The notes under the pieces are model-generated. The model was not told where the DNA came from. It saw nothing but the letters and a program-made list of their open reading frames with translations, and did not search any database. Source: a bacterium (GTDB lineage Bacteria; Sumerlaeota; Sumerlaeia; UBA8349). Taken from it: 5,681 bases of DNA. This document shows positions 1 to 5,681 of the stretch, piece by piece (within the stretch, counting starts at the first letter, position 1; each line of letters begins with the position of its first letter). Made by a program: the position numbers and the translations under genes. Location: NCBI GenBank assembly GCA_013203855.1, contig JABMPG010000372.1, positions 1-5,681 of the forward strand, written 5' to 3'.

Positions 1-1611
1 GGAATGGGCTGCCCCATCCGCAGCGAGATCTGGGGCTATGTTTTCCCCGGCGCGCCTGACCTCGCCGCCCACTACGCCCGCATCGACGGCACGCTGGACC
101 ACACGGACGAATCGGTCTGCTCCGAGCAGATGTTCGCGGCCATGGCCGCCGACGCCTTCTTCGAAAGCAACCTGCGGCGGCTCGCAGAGAAGCACATGCA
201 CTACCTCAAACCGGGCCTGAGAATCCGTAAACTTGTCCAGGCCGCCTTCGACTCTTACGACCAGGGGCTCTCCCTCCGAGAGGCCCGCGAACGAATCCTC
301 CTCCTCGGTGGCACCCCCGAGCCCTGCGACGCCCTGCCCAACGTCCCTTTCACCTTCCTCGCCCTCCTCTACGGAGAAAACGACCTCGAAAAAACCATCC
401 TCACGGCTCTCAAGTGCGGCTACGACACCGACTGCACTCTCGCCACCGCCGGTGCCTTCATCGGTCAGGTGCTCGGCGCCAAGGGACTCCCGAAGAAACT
501 ACGCGACATCATCGGCGACGAACTCGTCATGGGCATCGAGTACCGGCGCAAGGAAATGACCCTCACCGCCCTCGCCCGCGACACCGCCCTTATGGGTCTG
601 AAGATCGCCGAGGCCACCGGCATCGTCGAGTTCACGGCCGCGCCCGAATTCAAGCCCCTGCCCAAGAGACAGCGGGCGGAACGGCTCCGCATCGAGGCCG
701 AATATCAGGGCGATCCCTCCGTCGCGCCAGGCAAAACGCTGACGGTCGATCTCTTGGTAAAGCAACCCGGCAAACTCGACGGCGACGCCGAGATCGTCAT
801 CGAAACCCCAAAGGAATGGCAGGCTTCGCCCTCACGCATCCCCGTTCGCTTCTACCAAGGCACCGAGCCGACCGTCCGCGTCACCCTGACCGCCCGCCCC
901 GATCCGAAACGTTGGGCTCAGGGCCATCACTTCAGCGCGAAACTCGTCCAGAAGGACAAGACCCTTCTCGAGGAGCCCTTCGGGGCGGCCGGCTCCATGC
1001 TGTGGCGGCTCCTGGGCGTGCACTACGACCCCCTCATACCGGAAGGCCCCAACGGCGAGGTCACGCGAGATCAGATCCGCGAGCGCCGGGGCCTGATCTG
1101 GCGCGGCTACCACGTCTCCTTCGAACAGGATTATGTGGACGAAAAGGCACTCGCCGCAAAGAAGGAGGCCGCCGATCCGCATTTTGAGAACGTCTCGCGC
1201 CTTCTCGGTCGTCCGGCCGTCGTCGCCTGCCCCACGATCTTCATCCGCCCCCAGGATCTCTTCGGCCTTCAGGGCGAATACGTCTGCTACCTCGACACCG
1301 AGTTCTACTCCCCCATCGAGCGCGACGCGTGGTTCTTCTGCGGGGCGAACGATGGCTATCGGCTCTATCTCAACGGCAAGAAGGTCGTCGAAGAGGACAA
1401 GATGGCCTGGTGGACCCCGCGATACGAGCGGCATACCGGCCGCATCCGAAAGGGCCGCAACCGCCTGTTTCTGAAACTCTACAAGCGCGGCGACGATCTC
1501 CGGTTCAGCTTCGGCATCCGCCTTCCCCTCGGGCCCGCCCCCGTCCAGTTCGGCGGCCAACCCCGAAACGATTGGGCCACCGACCTGGAATGGGCAAACC
1601 CGATGGCCTGA
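1..1611 (+). CDS. ADP-ribosylglycohydrolase-family protein with C-terminal beta-sandwich domains (5'-truncated)
   Basis: The frame is open from base 1, and the first visible residues already lie inside the catalytic fold, so the true start is upstream and the ATG at 4 is internal. Numbering from that Met, residues 1-205 match the second half of the DraG/ADP-ribosylglycohydrolase fold: SEIWG (7-11), an Asp...His-Thr stretch (D28, H33), a PN loop (112-113) and GYDTDCT (139-145). The Asp-Thr-Asp of that last motif (D141, D143) matches the C-terminal metal ligands of the family, which cleaves ADP-ribose or related N/O-glycosidic bonds at a binuclear Mg/Mn site. Cys and Thr follow where DraG has Thr-Asn; Cys there is usual in a bacterial subfamily. 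Residues about 236-320 look like an Ig/NEW3-type beta domain. Residues about 425-508 resemble a PA14- or GH2-like beta-sandwich (NDGYRLYLNGKKV at 449-461). Such domains often bind glycans, so the substrate may be a glycoside rather than an ADP-ribosylated protein; this is inference. The N-terminal metal ligands and any signal peptide lie outside the window. Confidence 0.85.
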   Translation, partial: GMGCPIRSEIWGYVFPGAPDLAAHYARIDGTLDHTDESVCSEQMFAAMAADAFFESNLRRLAEKHMHYLKPGLRIRKLVQAAFDSYDQGLSLREARERILLLGGTPEPCDALPNVPFTFLALLYGENDLEKTILTALKCGYDTDCTLATAGAFIGQVLGAKGLPKKLRDIIGDELVMGIEYRRKEMTLTALARDTALMGLKIAEATGIVEFTAAPEFKPLPKRQRAERLRIEAEYQGDPSVAPGKTLTVDLLVKQPGKLDGDAEIVIETPKEWQASPSRIPVRFYQGTEPTVRVTLTARPDPKRWAQGHHFSAKLVQKDKTLLEEPFGAAGSMLWRLLGVHYDPLIPEGPNGEVTRDQIRERRGLIWRGYHVSFEQDYVDEKALAAKKEAADPHFENVSRLLGRPAVVACPTIFIRPQDLFGLQGEYVCYLDTEFYSPIERDAWFFCGANDGYRLYLNGKKVVEEDKMAWWTPRYERHTGRIRKGRNRLFLKLYKRGDDLRFSFGIRLPLGPAPVQFGGQPRNDWATDLEWANPMA

Positions 1612-1644
1612 TGTTCAGCAAGACCATCGAACTCCCGGCATCAG

Positions 1645-1687
1645 AAAAACAGGCCCGGATCCGAACGATCTCCCGGATCCGGGCCTG
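1645..1687 (-). terminator. Intrinsic terminator of the radical SAM gene, possibly bidirectional
   Basis: A perfect 14-bp inverted repeat (1650-1663 with 1674-1687, arm CAGGCCCGGATCCG) surrounds a 10-nt loop. Read on the minus strand, the stem is followed directly by TTTTT (1649-1645), as in a Rho-independent terminator. It starts 28 nt past the TAA of the radical SAM gene at 1716. On the plus strand the hairpin lies 38 nt past the stop of the hydrolase gene, but the bases after it (CTGATTCC) are a poor U-tract, so termination of that gene here is possible but weaker. No other hairpin of this strength is seen between the two converging genes. Confidence 0.85.
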
Positions 1688-1715
1688 CTGATTCCTGACC
1701 ACTGGCTACTTTGCC

Positions 1716-3119
1716 TTACCGGATGAACCGCCTTTCGACTTTCCCCAGCATATCATCGAAGAAAATACTGCTCCCGATAACGGCTTTCGCCGTATGGTGA
1801 GCCATCCGCGAGGCTGTTGGATGAGACGATTGCTCAATCCGTTGACGGTACAGACGATACCCATGGTCACGCCGCAGTTTCGTCAGACGACGAGCGCGGC
1901 GGAAAAGCGTCCGCACCGGAATCTGATTCTCCATCCGTGCGGCCGGGGTCCCCGGATTCGCCGAAAACGGAAACTGCTTGAATTCATTCGTCGGATTCTC
2001 GGTCAACATCCAGTCGATGAAATCATACATCTCCTGAAACTCCTCTTCCGTCTCGCCCGGGTACCCCACGATAAAGTGGGAGTCGATCTTGAATTCCGGA
2101 AGTTTGTGCATCAGCGTCAGAAGCCGCTGCCGGAAGGCCTCCGTGTCGTACGCCCGATTCATCGACTCCGTGATCCGCGGACTGACATGCTGGATCGCCA
2201 GACAGATCCGCTCGATCCGGCCCGACGTGAACACCTCCATCAGCGGGTCGAAAAACTCCACGAAATGCTTCGGGCTCAGACTGTCGACCAAGATTCGAAA
2301 ATCTCCATCCAACTTGTCCAACTCCAAGAGCAACTGCCCCAGATCCGTGCCGATATCCCTCCCATAGACCCCATTGTCGTCAGCGACAAGGGAGATCCAC
2401 CGATAACCCTTCGCGATGCCTTGCCGCGTCTCTTCCACAATATCGGCGATAGGCCGACTCTGGAGCGCCCCCTTCGAACGACGAATGACACAATAGGAGC
2501 AGGTGCCCTCGCATCCCACCGACGTCAGGACACACCACGTCTCAGTCCCCATCTGATAGTAATCAAAAGGCTTTTCATCCTTGAAATGCTCGGGAAGATA
2601 TCGCTTGAGCATGCCAAAGCACGACTGCCGGGCGCTCTCATTCACGCGCTTCACCCCACGGATCGCTGACAGAACCGGCAGAAAGTGCTCCCTCTCCAGA
2701 GTCACACGAACACGCTCTTCGCTCGTCACGTCATGACGCAAAGGAATCGCGGACATCGGAACATCGCCATCCACAAATTCTTCCAACCGATCGATCTCCA
2801 GAAATGGAATGGTCGGTCCATTGTGGTACTGCCTCAGTTCCCGGCCATTGATCGGAGGGAGGCATCCCGCCACGATGAAGGTCGGCGGTTTCTCCAACTT
2901 GTCGATCCGGTCATGCACGGCCTGGACGATCCGAAATCCCTTCCTCTGCTGCGGATAGGTAAACCCGCAAGCAAAGAAGGCCGCAAGATCGCAATCTTCC
3001 AATTCGGCCGGCGGTAGAATCGCGTAACCATTCGCCGTCAAGAAATCCTCCGCCCGCAGTTTCAGCAGAACATTCCGCGGACAACCAATCCAATCAATCA
3101 ACAGACAAGCCTTTTTCAT
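1716..3119 (-). CDS. MiaB/RimO-like radical SAM methylthiotransferase family protein lacking a recognisable TRAM domain
   Basis: The product is 467 aa from the ATG at 3119, chosen because GGAAGGGAG sits 8 nt upstream; an in-frame ATG at 3164 lacks such a site. The N-terminal UPF0004-type domain keeps three single cysteines, C13 (in GCPRN), C51 and C86 (in AGCLP), which in MiaB, RimO and MtaB bind the auxiliary [4Fe-4S] cluster. The radical SAM cluster motif is CEGTCSYC (C203, C207, C210; CX3CX2C). Family landmarks follow: YGRD (252-255), QHVS (310-313) where relatives have QSGS, IVGYPGETEEEF (350-361) and NPGTPAA (388-394). These enzymes insert sulfur and methyl groups into tRNA adenosine (MiaB, MtaB) or ribosomal protein S12 (RimO), in the cytoplasm. 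Two features are odd. The spacing C86-C203 is about 45 residues longer than in characterised MiaB, and the last ~70 residues are a basic tail without the TRAM beta-barrel pattern. The substrate is therefore unassigned. It is a single-gene unit with its own promoter and terminator. GC is about 55% in a 300-base sample, lower than in comM. Confidence 0.85.
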   Translation of the reverse strand: MKKACLLIDWIGCPRNVLLKLRAEDFLTANGYAILPPAELEDCDLAAFFACGFTYPQQRKGFRIVQAVHDRIDKLEKPPTFIVAGCLPPINGRELRQYHNGPTIPFLEIDRLEEFVDGDVPMSAIPLRHDVTSEERVRVTLEREHFLPVLSAIRGVKRVNESARQSCFGMLKRYLPEHFKDEKPFDYYQMGTETWCVLTSVGCEGTCSYCVIRRSKGALQSRPIADIVEETRQGIAKGYRWISLVADDNGVYGRDIGTDLGQLLLELDKLDGDFRILVDSLSPKHFVEFFDPLMEVFTSGRIERICLAIQHVSPRITESMNRAYDTEAFRQRLLTLMHKLPEFKIDSHFIVGYPGETEEEFQEMYDFIDWMLTENPTNEFKQFPFSANPGTPAARMENQIPVRTLFRRARRLTKLRRDHGYRLYRQRIEQSSHPTASRMAHHTAKAVIGSSIFFDDMLGKVERRFIR

Positions 3120-3127
3120 AGTATCAT

Positions 3128-3136
3128 CTCCCTTCC
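3128..3136 (-). promoter_or_regulatory. Strong Shine-Dalgarno site that fixes the radical SAM start
   Basis: The minus strand reads GGAAGGGAG, then 8 nt, then ATG AAA AAG. The purine-rich run and spacing are near ideal and favour the ATG at 3119 over the in-frame ATG at 3164, which would add 15 residues of no family character and lies in a hairpin loop. Confidence 0.75.
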
Positions 3137-3153
3137 GAATCAGCCTTATTGCG

Positions 3154-3175
3154 GACGTCCCCATTTTGGGGCGTC
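3154..3175 (-). promoter_or_regulatory. Hairpin in the 5' leader of the radical SAM gene
   Basis: Bases 3154-3157 (GACG) pair with 3172-3175 (CGTC), and 3159-3162 (CCCC) with 3168-3171 (GGGG). This gives an 8-bp stem with one bulged base (3158) and a 5-nt loop. On the minus strand it would lie in the leader about 35 nt before the start codon and just upstream of the Shine-Dalgarno site. No U-tract follows on either strand, so it is not an obvious terminator. A role in translation control, or as a DNA operator, is possible but unproven. Confidence 0.4.
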
Positions 3176-3210
3176 ACATTCTCGTTCTGTGTTCGATGAA
3201 CAACCCGTTA

Positions 3211-3240
3211 ATACTACCGATGATCAAAACTGCGAGTCAA
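3211..3240 (-). promoter_or_regulatory. Putative sigma-70-type promoter for the radical SAM gene
   Basis: On the minus strand TTGACT (3240-3235, five of six matches to TTGACA) is followed after 18 nt by TAGTAT (3216-3211, four of six matches to TATAAT). Transcription would begin near 3204 and give a leader of roughly 85 nt. This is the best match to a housekeeping promoter that I found in the divergent region, but it rests on consensus alone. Confidence 0.5.
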
Positions 3241-3268
3241 CGCCCAAACTCGAACCAGTGGACCTTTC

Positions 3269-3297
3269 TTGACTCCGGAGCATCTTTCCCGCAAGAT
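3269..3297 (+). promoter_or_regulatory. Weak promoter candidate for comM
   Basis: TTGACT (3269-3274), a 17-nt spacer and CAAGAT (3292-3297) give a good -35 and a poor -10 (three of six). A start near 3304 would leave a leader of about 58 nt before the ATG at 3362. The assignment is tentative. Confidence 0.25.
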
Positions 3298-3361
3298 GGC
3301 GGGGTTTCGTGACGGAGTGGGTTGCCCGATCTCGAGCCAATTCTCGGAAACGATTTCCCGC

Positions 3362-4894
3362 ATGATCGCCAAAGTCATCAGCCATGTCGTTTTCGGCGTC
3401 GAAGCCCTTCGCATCGATACCGAGGTCGACGCCTACCGGGCCTTGCAGCCCGCCTTCAATATCGTTGGACTGCCCGACACCGGCATTCGCGAGTCCGCCA
3501 ATCGCATCCGGTCGGCCATGACCAGTTCAGGTTTTCGACCCCAGGCCAACAAGATCGTGATCAACCTCGCCCCTGCGGACGTTCGCAAGGAGGGAGCCTC
3601 CCTCGACCTCCCCATGGCCCTCGGACTCCTTGTCGCTTCCGGCTACGTCCCTCCTGATCGGCTCGATGAGTACTCCGTCGTGGGGGAGCTCGGCCTCGAT
3701 GGCGCCTTGCGTCCCGTGCCCGGGGTCCTCTCCCTCGCCGTGGGAGCCCGCCGGGATGGAATGAGGGGCATCCTGGTCCCCGAAGCCAATGCGGCCGAAG
3801 GCGCCATGATCGAGGGTATCGATGTGATCCCCGTGCGCAACCTCACCCAGGTCGCCCAGTTTTTCATGGGCGAAGAGACTATTTCCCCCCACGAGGTCGA
3901 CCGCCGCGCCGTTTTCGACAAGTGCCGCAACTACGAGGTCGACTTCCAGGATGTCAAAGGCCAAGGCCACGTTAAGCGCGCCATGGAGGTGGCCGCTGCG
4001 GGAGGTCACAACGTTCTTCTGGTAGGTTCTCCCGGTGGGGGCAAGACCATGCTTGCCCGCCGTCTTCCCACCATCCTACCCGACATGGACCTCGAAGAAA
4101 GTCTCGAGACCACCAAAATTCACAGTATCGCCGGGCTCCTGGACTGCCATCAGGCCCTCGTCGCCGCCCGACCCTTTCGCGCACCCCACTACACGATTTC
4201 CACGGCCGCCCTGATCGGAGGCGGAAGCATTCCCCGGCCCGGCGAAGTCAGCCTCGCCCACCACGGAGTCCTCTTCCTCGATGAAATTGCGGAGCTCCCC
4301 CGGGCCACACTTGAAGTCCTCCGCCAGCCCCTCGAGGACGGAGTCGTCACGATCTCCCGCGCCGCCATGACCCTCACTTTCCCCGCTCGATTCCTCTTCT
4401 GCGCCGCCATGAACCCTTGCCCCTGCGGCTTCATCATGGACGATTCCCGCGAGTGCACCTGCAATCCCCAGCAAGTCCAAAAATACCGTTCCCGCCTCAG
4501 CGGTCCTCTCATGGACCGCATCGACCTCCATATCGAAGTGCCCGCCGTCCAGTTCCAGGATCTGCGGCAGGCTTCGGGCGGCGAGAACAGCATGACGATT
4601 CGCAAACGCATTGAGGACGCCCGCGGAGTTCAACGGAACCGATTCGTTACACGCAAAGGCGTATTCTGCAACGCCCACATGACATCGCGCGACCTGCGCG
4701 AGCACTGCAAACTGGACCCGGACGGGGAGGCCATGCTCGAACGAGCCATGACCAGTTTCGGACTCAGCGCAAGATCCTACGACAGGGTCCTCAAGGTCGC
4801 GCGCACTATCGCCGACCTCGAGGCGAGCGAAAAGGTCTGCCCCAGCCACGTCGGCGAGGCCATCCAATATCGCACTCTCGACCGCTCGGGGTAG
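3362..4894 (+). CDS. comM: ComM/YifB-family Mg-chelatase-like AAA+ ATPase
   Basis: The product is 510 aa, the usual ComM length. The start is the ATG at 3362 because MIAKVISHVVFGVEA aligns with the usual family N-terminus (MLAKV...); the frame stays open upstream to a TTG at 3269, but those 31 residues have no family character. Residues about 20-145 form the Lon-S5-like ChlI domain (FNIVGLPDTGIRES, INLAPADVRKEG, LDLPMALG). The AAA+ core has Walker A GSPGGGKT (222-229), RPFRAPHYTIS (270-280) and Walker B VLFLDE (303-308). A four-cysteine CPC...CTC motif (C353, C355, C365, C367) and SGPLMDRIDLH precede the C-terminal domain (about 405-505). ComM is known in Gram-negative bacteria as a hexameric ATP-driven branch-migration helicase that helps integrate incoming single-stranded DNA during natural transformation; many holders of the gene are not known to be competent. 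All key motifs are intact. The ribosome site is weak (GGAAA, 11 nt upstream). The gene ends one base from the convergent DUF486 gene. Confidence 0.93.
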   Translation: MIAKVISHVVFGVEALRIDTEVDAYRALQPAFNIVGLPDTGIRESANRIRSAMTSSGFRPQANKIVINLAPADVRKEGASLDLPMALGLLVASGYVPPDRLDEYSVVGELGLDGALRPVPGVLSLAVGARRDGMRGILVPEANAAEGAMIEGIDVIPVRNLTQVAQFFMGEETISPHEVDRRAVFDKCRNYEVDFQDVKGQGHVKRAMEVAAAGGHNVLLVGSPGGGKTMLARRLPTILPDMDLEESLETTKIHSIAGLLDCHQALVAARPFRAPHYTISTAALIGGGSIPRPGEVSLAHHGVLFLDEIAELPRATLEVLRQPLEDGVVTISRAAMTLTFPARFLFCAAMNPCPCGFIMDDSRECTCNPQQVQKYRSRLSGPLMDRIDLHIEVPAVQFQDLRQASGGENSMTIRKRIEDARGVQRNRFVTRKGVFCNAHMTSRDLREHCKLDPDGEAMLERAMTSFGLSARSYDRVLKVARTIADLEASEKVCPSHVGEAIQYRTLDRSG

Positions 4895-4895
4895 A

Positions 4896-5243
4896 TCAAA
4901 CTGCCACGTTCCGGAACATGAAGTACGCCGCGCCAGCAAGACAGAGCCCGGCCCACAAGAAATCCAGTTTCAGAGGCTGCTTCATGTAGAAAAAACAGAA
5001 TCCGGCAAACACACACATGGTGATGATCTCCTGCATCACCTTCAGTTGAGGCAGGTTGAAAAAACCACTGCCGATACGGTTCGCCGGAACTTGGAAGCAA
5101 TACTCCAGCAACGCCACGCTCCAACTGATAAGAATCACGAACAGGATCGGCTTATGACGGAAATCTCGAAGATGACCATACCAGGCATAGGTCATGAAAA
5201 AGTTGGAGAAAATCAGCAGAACCACGACGAGCCAGCGATTCAA
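4896..5243 (-). CDS. DUF486-family four-helix membrane protein
   Basis: From the TTG at 5243 the product is 115 aa, close to the usual DUF486 length. The family signature is clear: SNFFMTYAWYGHL (13-25), SWSVALLEYCFQVPANRIG (40-58) and PQLKVMQEIIT (65-75). Four hydrophobic segments are visible at about 4-20, 32-52, 72-87 and 93-110, so it should sit in the inner membrane. DUF486 proteins resemble small drug/metabolite-transporter (DMT) proteins, but I know of no established function or substrate. No ATG lies upstream of residue 17 of this model (inside the first helix). TTG at 5243 is preferred because AGAGAGG (5259-5253) sits 9 nt upstream. A TTG at 5321 would add 26 polar residues foreign to the family. 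A poor promoter-like pair (TTGAGG 5321-5316, TAGCTT 5298-5293) lies upstream. GC is about 49% over 4921-5220 against about 66% over 3601-3900 in comM. That may reflect Phe/Met/Ile-rich membrane coding or recent acquisition. Confidence 0.88.
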   Translation of the reverse strand: MNRWLVVVLLIFSNFFMTYAWYGHLRDFRHKPILFVILISWSVALLEYCFQVPANRIGSGFFNLPQLKVMQEIITMCVFAGFCFFYMKQPLKLDFLWAGLCLAGAAYFMFRNVAV

Positions 5244-5252
5244 GTTCGGTAT

Positions 5253-5259
5253 CCTCTCT
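5253..5259 (-). promoter_or_regulatory. Ribosome binding site supporting a TTG start for the DUF486 gene
   Basis: The minus strand reads AGAGAGG, a 9-nt spacer, then TTG AAT CGC TGG. It is the only purine-rich site placed to give a product of normal DUF486 length, so it decides the start in the absence of an ATG. Confidence 0.5.
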
Positions 5260-5347
5260 GCCCCTTCGCCCTGATCAGACAGGGGGCGGCCCAAGCTACG
5301 CCGGTCCGGGCTGTCCCTCAATCGAAATCCGTTTCCGCCAAAACCTC

Positions 5348-5681
5348 GTGAGCAACGCGAACCCCAGCACCTCCCCTCCCCCCTTCAGCCAACGGCAGTG
5401 GGCGCTCATCGTGCTCCTGTTCCTCCTTGCTCTTGCCCACCGCTGGAACGGCCTCGGCCAGGCGCCTGAACCCTATCAGATGGCCGATGAAAGCCATTAC
5501 CTCTGGGCGGGACTCTCCCTCCTCCATGGCGAAAAGGCGACATCGTGGAGTCTGCTGCCCGGATACGCGAAAACCGAAGCATACATCGGACGGGCGGAGA
5601 TCGACAGCCACAGTTTCCACATCGTGCGCCCCGCCTTGGACCATCCCCCGCTCTTCAGCCTCATTGCCGGCATAGCCGCCC
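5348..5681 (+). CDS. GT39/ArnT-like membrane glycosyltransferase, N-terminal part (runs off the window)
   Basis: A frame opening at GTG 5348 stays open for 111 codons to the window end. It starts VSNANPSTSPPPFSQRQW, a short polar N-terminus, then a hydrophobic helix (about 18-30). A periplasmic-loop pattern follows, with an Asp-Glu pair (D47, E48, in MADESHYLWAGLSLL) and then RPALDHPPLFSLIAG (94-108). The DE..Y...A..L..G plus HPPL layout is typical of the GT39/PMT-2 and ArnT families: multi-pass enzymes that move a sugar from a polyprenyl-phosphate carrier onto protein, lipid A or other envelope acceptors. Acceptor and donor cannot be told from this fragment; a full protein would usually be 450-600 aa. 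No clear Shine-Dalgarno site precedes the GTG and the frame is also open upstream, so the start is tentative; the first in-frame ATG (codon 45) is too late. It diverges from the DUF486 gene across a 104-bp spacer, where I see no convincing promoter for it. Confidence 0.7.
   Translation, partial: MSNANPSTSPPPFSQRQWALIVLLFLLALAHRWNGLGQAPEPYQMADESHYLWAGLSLLHGEKATSWSLLPGYAKTEAYIGRAEIDSHSFHIVRPALDHPPLFSLIAGIAA

Noticed and set aside
4..6. ATG at position 4 as the start of the hydrolase gene
   Set aside because: The residues right after it are already inside the catalytic fold, and the frame is open to the window edge, so the gene starts upstream.
414..1187. 257-aa plus-strand ORF in a second frame of the hydrolase gene
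   Set aside because: It is an Arg/His/Pro-rich frame-shifted shadow, and the real frame carries the metal-binding motif.
832..1560. 242-aa minus-strand ORF across the hydrolase gene
   Set aside because: It is a shadow of the conserved plus-strand gene; its Ala/Gly/Glu/Asp-rich translation has no domain pattern.
1794..2669. 291-aa plus-strand ORF across the radical SAM gene
   Set aside because: It is antisense to a gene with intact family motifs; its translation is rich in Arg, Pro and His without family character.
3120..3164. ATG at 3164 as the radical SAM start
   Set aside because: It has no ribosome site and lies in a hairpin loop, while the ATG at 3119 has a strong Shine-Dalgarno sequence.
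3269..3361. Upstream TTG start extending ComM by 31 residues
   Set aside because: The family N-terminus aligns exactly with the ATG at 3362, and the extension has no conserved residues.
4076..4939. 287-aa minus-strand ORF across comM
   Set aside because: It lies opposite a clearly conserved gene, has no recognisable motif and is of the kind produced by GC-rich codon bias.
5267..5288. Imperfect inverted repeat (CCCTG...CAGGG) in the DUF486 to glycosyltransferase spacer
   Set aside because: The stem is only 5 bp without bulges and has no T-tract or conserved partner, so it is not distinguishable from chance in GC-rich DNA.
5046..5351. 101-aa plus-strand ORF antisense to the DUF486 gene
   Set aside because: It overlaps the recognisable membrane protein on the other strand and shows no membrane or domain pattern.
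1..5681. CRISPR arrays, tRNA or rRNA genes, insertion sequences, phage or defence genes
   Set aside because: I looked for direct repeats with spacers, RNA gene landmarks, terminal inverted repeats and transposase motifs and found none.

Overview
This window reads as ordinary chromosomal DNA from a GC-rich bacterium, probably Gram-negative. It holds five protein genes, two of them cut by the window edges, and no RNA genes, insertion sequences, phage genes or CRISPR. The lineage cannot be fixed from the sequence. A DraG-type hydrolase fused to beta-sandwich domains, of the GYDTDC subtype, next to a ComM/YifB ATPase and a GT39-type membrane glycosyltransferase would fit the Planctomycetes-Verrucomicrobia-Lentisphaerae group or a related lineage. 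That placement is inference.

Layout, left to right. Positions 1-1611 (+) carry the 3' part of an ADP-ribosylglycohydrolase-family gene with a C-terminal beta-sandwich extension. Positions 1612-1715 hold a perfect 14-bp hairpin with a T-tract oriented as a terminator for the next gene, which points the other way. Positions 1716-3119 (-) encode a MiaB/RimO-type radical SAM methylthiotransferase-like protein that appears to lack the usual C-terminal TRAM domain. Positions 3120-3361 are a divergent intergenic region with a fair sigma-70-like promoter for the radical SAM gene, a leader hairpin and a weaker promoter candidate for the gene on the right. Positions 3362-4894 (+) encode a full-length ComM/YifB AAA+ ATPase (510 aa). 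One base later, 4896-5243 (-) encodes a four-helix DUF486 membrane protein, probably starting at TTG. After a 104-bp divergent spacer, a GTG-started gene (5348 to the window end, +) encodes the N-terminus of a GT39/ArnT-like membrane glycosyltransferase.

The genes alternate in strand (+, -, +, -, +), so no two neighbours share an operon inside the window, and their roles do not form one pathway: ADP-ribose or glycan-related hydrolysis, tRNA or protein methylthiolation, DNA branch migration in transformation, an uncharacterised membrane protein, and lipid-linked sugar transfer. I see no new multi-gene system here. The points most worth a second look are the TRAM-less methylthiotransferase with an enlarged linker, the modular DraG-like enzyme, the GC dip over the DUF486 gene (about 49% against about 66% in comM by hand count), and the convergent comM/DUF486 stop codons one base apart.
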